From Crambe crambe (taxonomy: Eukaryota > Porifera > Demospongiae > Poecilosclerida > Crambeidae), in assembly GCA_963924555.1 (NCBI GenBank), contig OZ004583.1:2451501-2515500 (forward strand): a stretch of 64,000 bases of DNA, read 5' to 3'. A program made the position numbers and the translations under genes. This document shows positions 59,992 through 64,000 of the stretch, one piece after another (positions within the stretch are counted from its first letter, which is position 1; every line of letters begins with the position of its first letter). The notes under the pieces were generated by a model. The model was not told the origin of the DNA. It worked only from the letters and a program-made list of their open reading frames with translations, and ran no database searches.

Positions 59992-60522
59992 CGGACAAGC
60001 TTTTCGCGAAATTGGCTCGCAAAGCTTTGCAAGAATAGACGCGCAGTAAAGAATGGTTGGAATGTAATTAACCTGATGTTTGATAGGCTGTTTCTCCAGC
60101 TTTAAGCGTTTGTAGATGATTTTACCTTGGCACAAGAAAGATCTAGTAAGCTAGTTGCTAGAAAGCAAACCAGTTTTAGCTGGGCTTTGAAATTCAGTTA
60201 GCAATTAACCTTTTTCTGAATCTCCAAAATAGGACGGGGATGGATTAGGTTCAGTCGATTTTCAGAAATCTACCTGTTAGATCTATCTACAGTCCAATTC
60301 AAGTTCATTCAAAGCGTACATATCTCGAGGAATAGCAACTTCCAAACTGACATCATAGTATATAAAAAGGAGGTAAAGGGTCGCTACGCAAGACTATCGA
60401 TGTGAACTCTTATAAATGCATGTGTGCACCTACACTATAGAGCTAGCCTAGCTTCAAACGTGATGATTGATGGTCCTAGTGAGTGTAGTCTGGCGGTACC
60501 AGACTAGTGAGAGAGTGCAGAT

Positions 60523-63321
60523 TAGTCTCGCGGGCCGACCCTTTACCAACCCAAGGGAAGGGAAAGGGTCTGGTCAAACTCGTATGATGAATACTACCAT
60601 AAATTCCTTACCAAGGAATTTCTTCACCTAAGTGCTCATAAAGGTGTCTACTAAATAAACCCGTGGCAGCTGCTAGAAGTTCGGTCCCTAGAACCATACA
60701 GTATATGGGAAAAATTTAATTCATCCTTAAGTGCCTTTTGAGGGTCAAACTGTGTTTTTTTTTCATGCTTCAAATCCAAGCATATGTTTGCATCAGAACC
60801 ACTCCGTGTGGTTAGAAAAGCCACACCCACTTCTCATGCTCTTTACAACCCTCATTTTCACGAAAATAAATATTGCATGTAAAATAATGTTTTTAAGTCG
60901 AGGTCTTCAGTTTCTACATCAGGATGGAAACTGCATGTAATGCCTTTGCAGTTTCCACATGCTGCAATGCAGTACACACTATTCTTCTTGCATCTGCACC
61001 ACCTGTTGCTACAATCTCCCTTGCAATTACAGCTTGTAAACCGAAGCAACTCGTCAGGAGCCATGGGGTCTAGTGTTGGTACTGGCTCAAAACCATGAAC
61101 CCCTGTTCTCCATCCATAATCACAGGGATCCAAAGACATGCTCTGCAGCAGCATCCAGTCCTGAGTTTGCAGATATGCATGGAGACAGTGCTGGGCAGCT
61201 GCACCCTCTGTTGGTGGTGCTTGATCAGCCCAGCTGCTGCCTTTCATGAGAACAAAAGTGTTATGATATCAGTCATACTGTGAGCAGTGGGGTAGGACTT
61301 TGTATCTAGATCAATAGTGGCAATGTCATTGCAAATGAATTTTAATGCCGTCTTTAATTTTCTCATCTCCAAACTGAAGGTTAGCACGATGCTCTAGCAG
61401 AATGTTGTTCGTCTTATCTCTGAGACAGAGCATATCTTCTCTCCTCTTCTCTGACGTAAAATACAGTGTGTCATCGTATTTCTCTTGGAGCTTATTCTTT
61501 AGCCACTTCTTGGAGTAGCTACGCAAGGCTCTGATCTGGTGACTGATTGAACTGCATCAGCTTTTTGTGAACTTGGTCAAGTGTCCATGCTCTAGTCTGA
61601 GTCTAACCATTCACAGAGGTCACAGAAAACAGCTGCTCGCTCTTGATCAGCTTTCCTACCTACCTGAAGATAAAAGATTAATATTAACTCTGAAGTACCA
61701 AAATTCCTCTGAATTCTCACTTAGCTACATCTTTAGTCTTGGAGTAATTACCACCTGTCTCAAAATAACTTTACAGCGCAAATGATACAAGGTTTCCTTT
61801 GCTACCAAGTCATTGATCCCTTCTAAGTGGCCAATCATTTCACATCCTTGCGATCCCTTGCTATCTTCAGTAAGCTTGTCTTCAGTGCATCCGCAGTCAA
61901 ATTGTCAGGAAATCGGTATTTCTTTCTAGCAATCTCTGTAAAGAAAGTGGAGTGGGGCTCAGTTCACATGATCCCATCTCCTCGCATGCAAAATGTGATT
62001 TTCAATCTAACCTGGATGATTTGGGAAGAGGTGAACGAATGCATACATCTTTGTATGGAAGCTGAACTTCCAACACTCCATGCTTCCTTCATGCGCTCTG
62101 AAACTGTAGCATCTCCAATTGCTTCTGCATATGCCAACAGAGTAGGGTAGCCTTTAGGAGTTACCAGTACCAGTTTCCGTGCTGGTTTCTCTGAGTCTTC
62201 ACAGATGAAGCACTTTAGCAGAGGTGCAGAAATAATGTCTATGTGTCCATAATTGCAAGAGACTGAGCTAAATCTCTAAGCGGTTCACTGGAATCAGAAG
62301 TGTGAATGATTGTAGTGTGTGCATGCACCAGCTTGCACAGACCACAAACCTTTCATCCGTTATGCCGGCATGTTCATGCTGGAACCAATGCCTTGTCAGT
62401 AGGTAAAGGTGATCTGAATTGAGACAGACCAATCAGAAAATGCATAGATGATGTCATACTAAATCTGATTGGTCAGCTCCACTAGTGAGCTAGCTACCTT
62501 TTATCTGACATGGGACTTCAAGTTTAGATCCTAAAATTAATAGGTAATGTTTAATTTGTTTTTGTGTGGTGTGCAAAAAGTGGGTGTGGCCCTTTAACCA
62601 CGATTGATTCTCAAGTGCTTGCACTTGATGGTTTTACTCTTCACTAGGCATTTAAGGAAGAATTGGACATTTTCATGTATGGTTCCAGGGACCCAACTTC
62701 CTGTAGCCACCACGGGTTCCCCTAGGAGAATTAAATTTAAATAATTTGAAATATGTTAGTAGACACCTTTTGGTGAAAAAATTTCTTGATAAGGAATTTA
62801 TTCCAAGATTAGCCCAATATCTGCTAAAATTATTCCCTGACTATGAGCATTTCGTTCCATCAGCAAAAGAGAACCTGCTAATGATTTGTGTGCGTCACAT
62901 TATTGCGTGCATGGACAATGTATGCAGGTTAAAGAGCTTCTCTTCCACCTTCTGAGCCTGATCAGGTCCTGATGCCATGGATTTCAGCTAGCACTCACAG
63001 CTCGAGCACAAGCACAATCTCTGCTGGGCTTTCCAAAGGCATAGTAGCTAGCTCACAGCCGACCCTTCAGCGGCACAACTAGCTCCATGCAACTTAAGAT
63101 GGCTTAGTAGCTAGAGCAAACCAGCAGCTGCTCTCTCCGGCAGCTCGCTCTCAATCGACGCTAGTTTATGCCCGAATGACTAAACTTACACGCCAATTTA
63201 TTCTTAACATTATTCATAGCTTTGAGGTTTTTTTACACTGAATTAATTGTCCAAGAAATTCCTGGACCAGTAGACCCTTTCCCTTCCCTTGGGTTGGTAA
63301 AAGGGTCAGCCCGCGAGACTA
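60523..63321. mobile_element. 2.8-kb TIR DNA transposon with 9-bp target duplication
   Basis: The left end TAGTCTCGCGGGCCGACCCT and the right end GGGTCAGCCCGCGAGACTA are inverse complements. The match runs ~50 bp (ACCAACCCAAGGGAAGGGAA inside). AGTGCAGAT occurs at 60514-60522 and again at 63322-63330. A second, inner inverted pair lies at about 60600-60840 and 62550-62800 (AATTTCTTCACC, GGTGTCTACTAA, GAACCATACA, GCCACACCCACTT). The interior has - strand coding remnants (60858-62290). A 9-bp duplication fits Mutator-like and a few other superfamilies; I did not find a recognisable DDE motif. Confidence 0.85.
60858..62290 (-). pseudogene. Transposon-borne CXC-motif protein gene remnants
   Basis: The - strand pieces, in order: about 62290-62020 (LKCFICEDSEKPARKLVLVTPKG... 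then LLAYAEAIGDATVSERMKEAW), about 61939-61832 ([19 protein letters not shown]), about 61560-61326 ([19 protein letters not shown]) and 61247-60858. The last piece, 129 codons, carries the metal-binding-like cluster CNCKGDCSNRWCRCKKN followed by CIAACGNCKGITC, a tesmin/TSO1-like CXC pattern, after DEPVPTL/PDELLRF-type sequence. The opening zinc-knuckle-like CxxC and this layout recall multi-copy, transposon-associated proteins of cnidarians and sponges. In-frame stops separate the pieces, so either more introns exist or the gene is dead. The first stop-free joins could not be confirmed. Confidence 0.55.
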
Positions 63322-63338
63322 AGTGCAGATAGCATTAA

Positions 63339-63342
<4 letters not shown>

Positions 63343-63421
<79 letters not shown>
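63343..63421. repeat. (CT)n microsatellite
   Basis: CT dinucleotides immediately right of the transposon's target duplication, matching the (CT)n next to the secreted-family genes. Confidence 0.95.
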
Positions 63422-63423
<2 letters not shown>

Positions 63424-63563
63424 CATAACCTAGCTTATGCTACCTAGCTACACAGTGACTTGAATTGCTTGCGCCAAAGTGCTTTGTTTGTGAATATTTT
63501 CTTAAAACATGTTATAGTCATGACACTAACATCTAACATACAATTATGAGAGGTGTAAGATTG

Positions 63564-64000
63564 TCAGTTTCTTATATTAATATGCACTGCCCCTTTGAAT
63601 TTCATAGAGCATTCAGTTGCAGCTTCCTCACAGATTTCTTCCCAGTGTTTTGTAGCTCTTCTTTTGTCAATTGTTACAGTTTTGGCATCATACAGGTTTT
63701 CTGTAGTTCTGTAAAACTGTAATTTATTGTGCAAGGCCTTGACCTCATCTCTGCTGCTGCAGTCAAAGTTTGTATCACCTAGTAGGTTTATTCTCAACTG
63801 TAGAATGAAAATGACAAACATAATAATATCAAAGTAGCTAGATCATAGCTAACTATATTTTTTCGTCTCAAGTGTCTGTCACGTTCTATCGTTCTGTATA
63901 TACTTACATGTTCACAGGTATCATTAATAATGGCGTCCATTATTTTATTTAAGGCAATAGCAGTGTTAGGATTTCCTTGCAAGTCAACTGCTTCTCTCTG
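63564..64000 (-). CDS. Divergent fifth member of the secreted family (3' exons; 5' end outside window)
   Basis: The last exon 63797-63564 and the preceding exon, from the window edge to 63908, are joined by a phase-0 intron (donor GTAAGT, acceptor TTCTACAG). Exon 2 ends MDAIINDTCEH, aligning with MAAIINDSCTY of copies I-III. Exon 3 starts LRINLLGDTNFDCSSRDEVK and includes NKLQF, aligning with NEMELILEKIQF. Later cysteines lie in WEEICEEAATECSMKF. The same exon boundary, cysteine positions and downstream (CT)n support homology despite low identity. The signal-peptide exon lies beyond 64000. This copy widens the family from recent duplicates to an older one. Function unknown. Confidence 0.7.

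Larger units (their letters stand above)
53851..60522. other. Intergenic: rest of D3, D1-like block, decayed gene copy, repeats
   Basis: Includes the second CACTGT-type MITE (about 55096-55310), a perfect palindrome (55932-55951), the D1-like block (about 56270-57940) and MITE copy 2 (58152-58485). It also has a C run (about 58661-58678), the decayed secreted-family copy (about 59030-59240), GA repeats (about 59318-59386) and a G run (about 59959-59990). No intact gene is seen. Confidence 0.6.

Overview
The window looks like a metazoan nuclear genome segment, most likely from a demosponge (Amphimedon queenslandica or a close relative). This is inferred from AT-rich DNA full of GCTAGCTA-type runs, many small introns with GT-AG ends, death-fold/ZU5 proteins of the kind expanded in sponges, and dense MITE-like repeats. 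No prokaryotic, organellar or CRISPR features are present.

Left part (1-11.5 kb): the 3' end of a multi-pass membrane protein gene on the + strand. It is followed by an 18-exon gene on the - strand for a tubulin tyrosine ligase-like protein of the TTLL3/TTLL8 (tubulin glycylase) type, whose exon phases I could join from end to end. The TTLL gene starts head-to-head with the next gene. The 291-bp space between them holds two CACGTG E-boxes.

Middle (11.5-32.8 kb): a complete 22-exon + strand gene for 10-formyltetrahydrofolate dehydrogenase (ALDH1L type, with a likely mitochondrial leader) spans 21 kb. Two of its introns carry nested genes on the opposite strand. One intron has a single-exon TM/PH-like protein gene. 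A 10.5-kb intron has three tandem paralogues with the layout death domain - helical domain - ZU5 - linker - death domain. One paralogue has an in-frame stop in a symmetric exon and a weakened splice donor.

Right part (31.4-58 kb): a mosaic of segmental duplications. ALDH1L exons 18-22 plus a neighbouring TMEM272-like gene were duplicated, which left reciprocally truncated copies. A second duplicon, present three times, carries an intact three-exon gene for a small secreted Cys-containing protein that I do not recognise. A fourth, decayed and inverted copy and a fifth, divergent member lie further right. Between them are several hairpin or TIR elements.

Far right (60.5-63.3 kb): a 2.8-kb DNA transposon-like element with about 50-bp TIRs and a perfect 9-bp target duplication, holding remnants of a CXC-motif protein gene. 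The window ends inside the fifth secreted-family gene.

Exon coordinates were derived by hand from splice consensus, reading-frame phase and agreement between paralogues or with known families. No transcript evidence was available.
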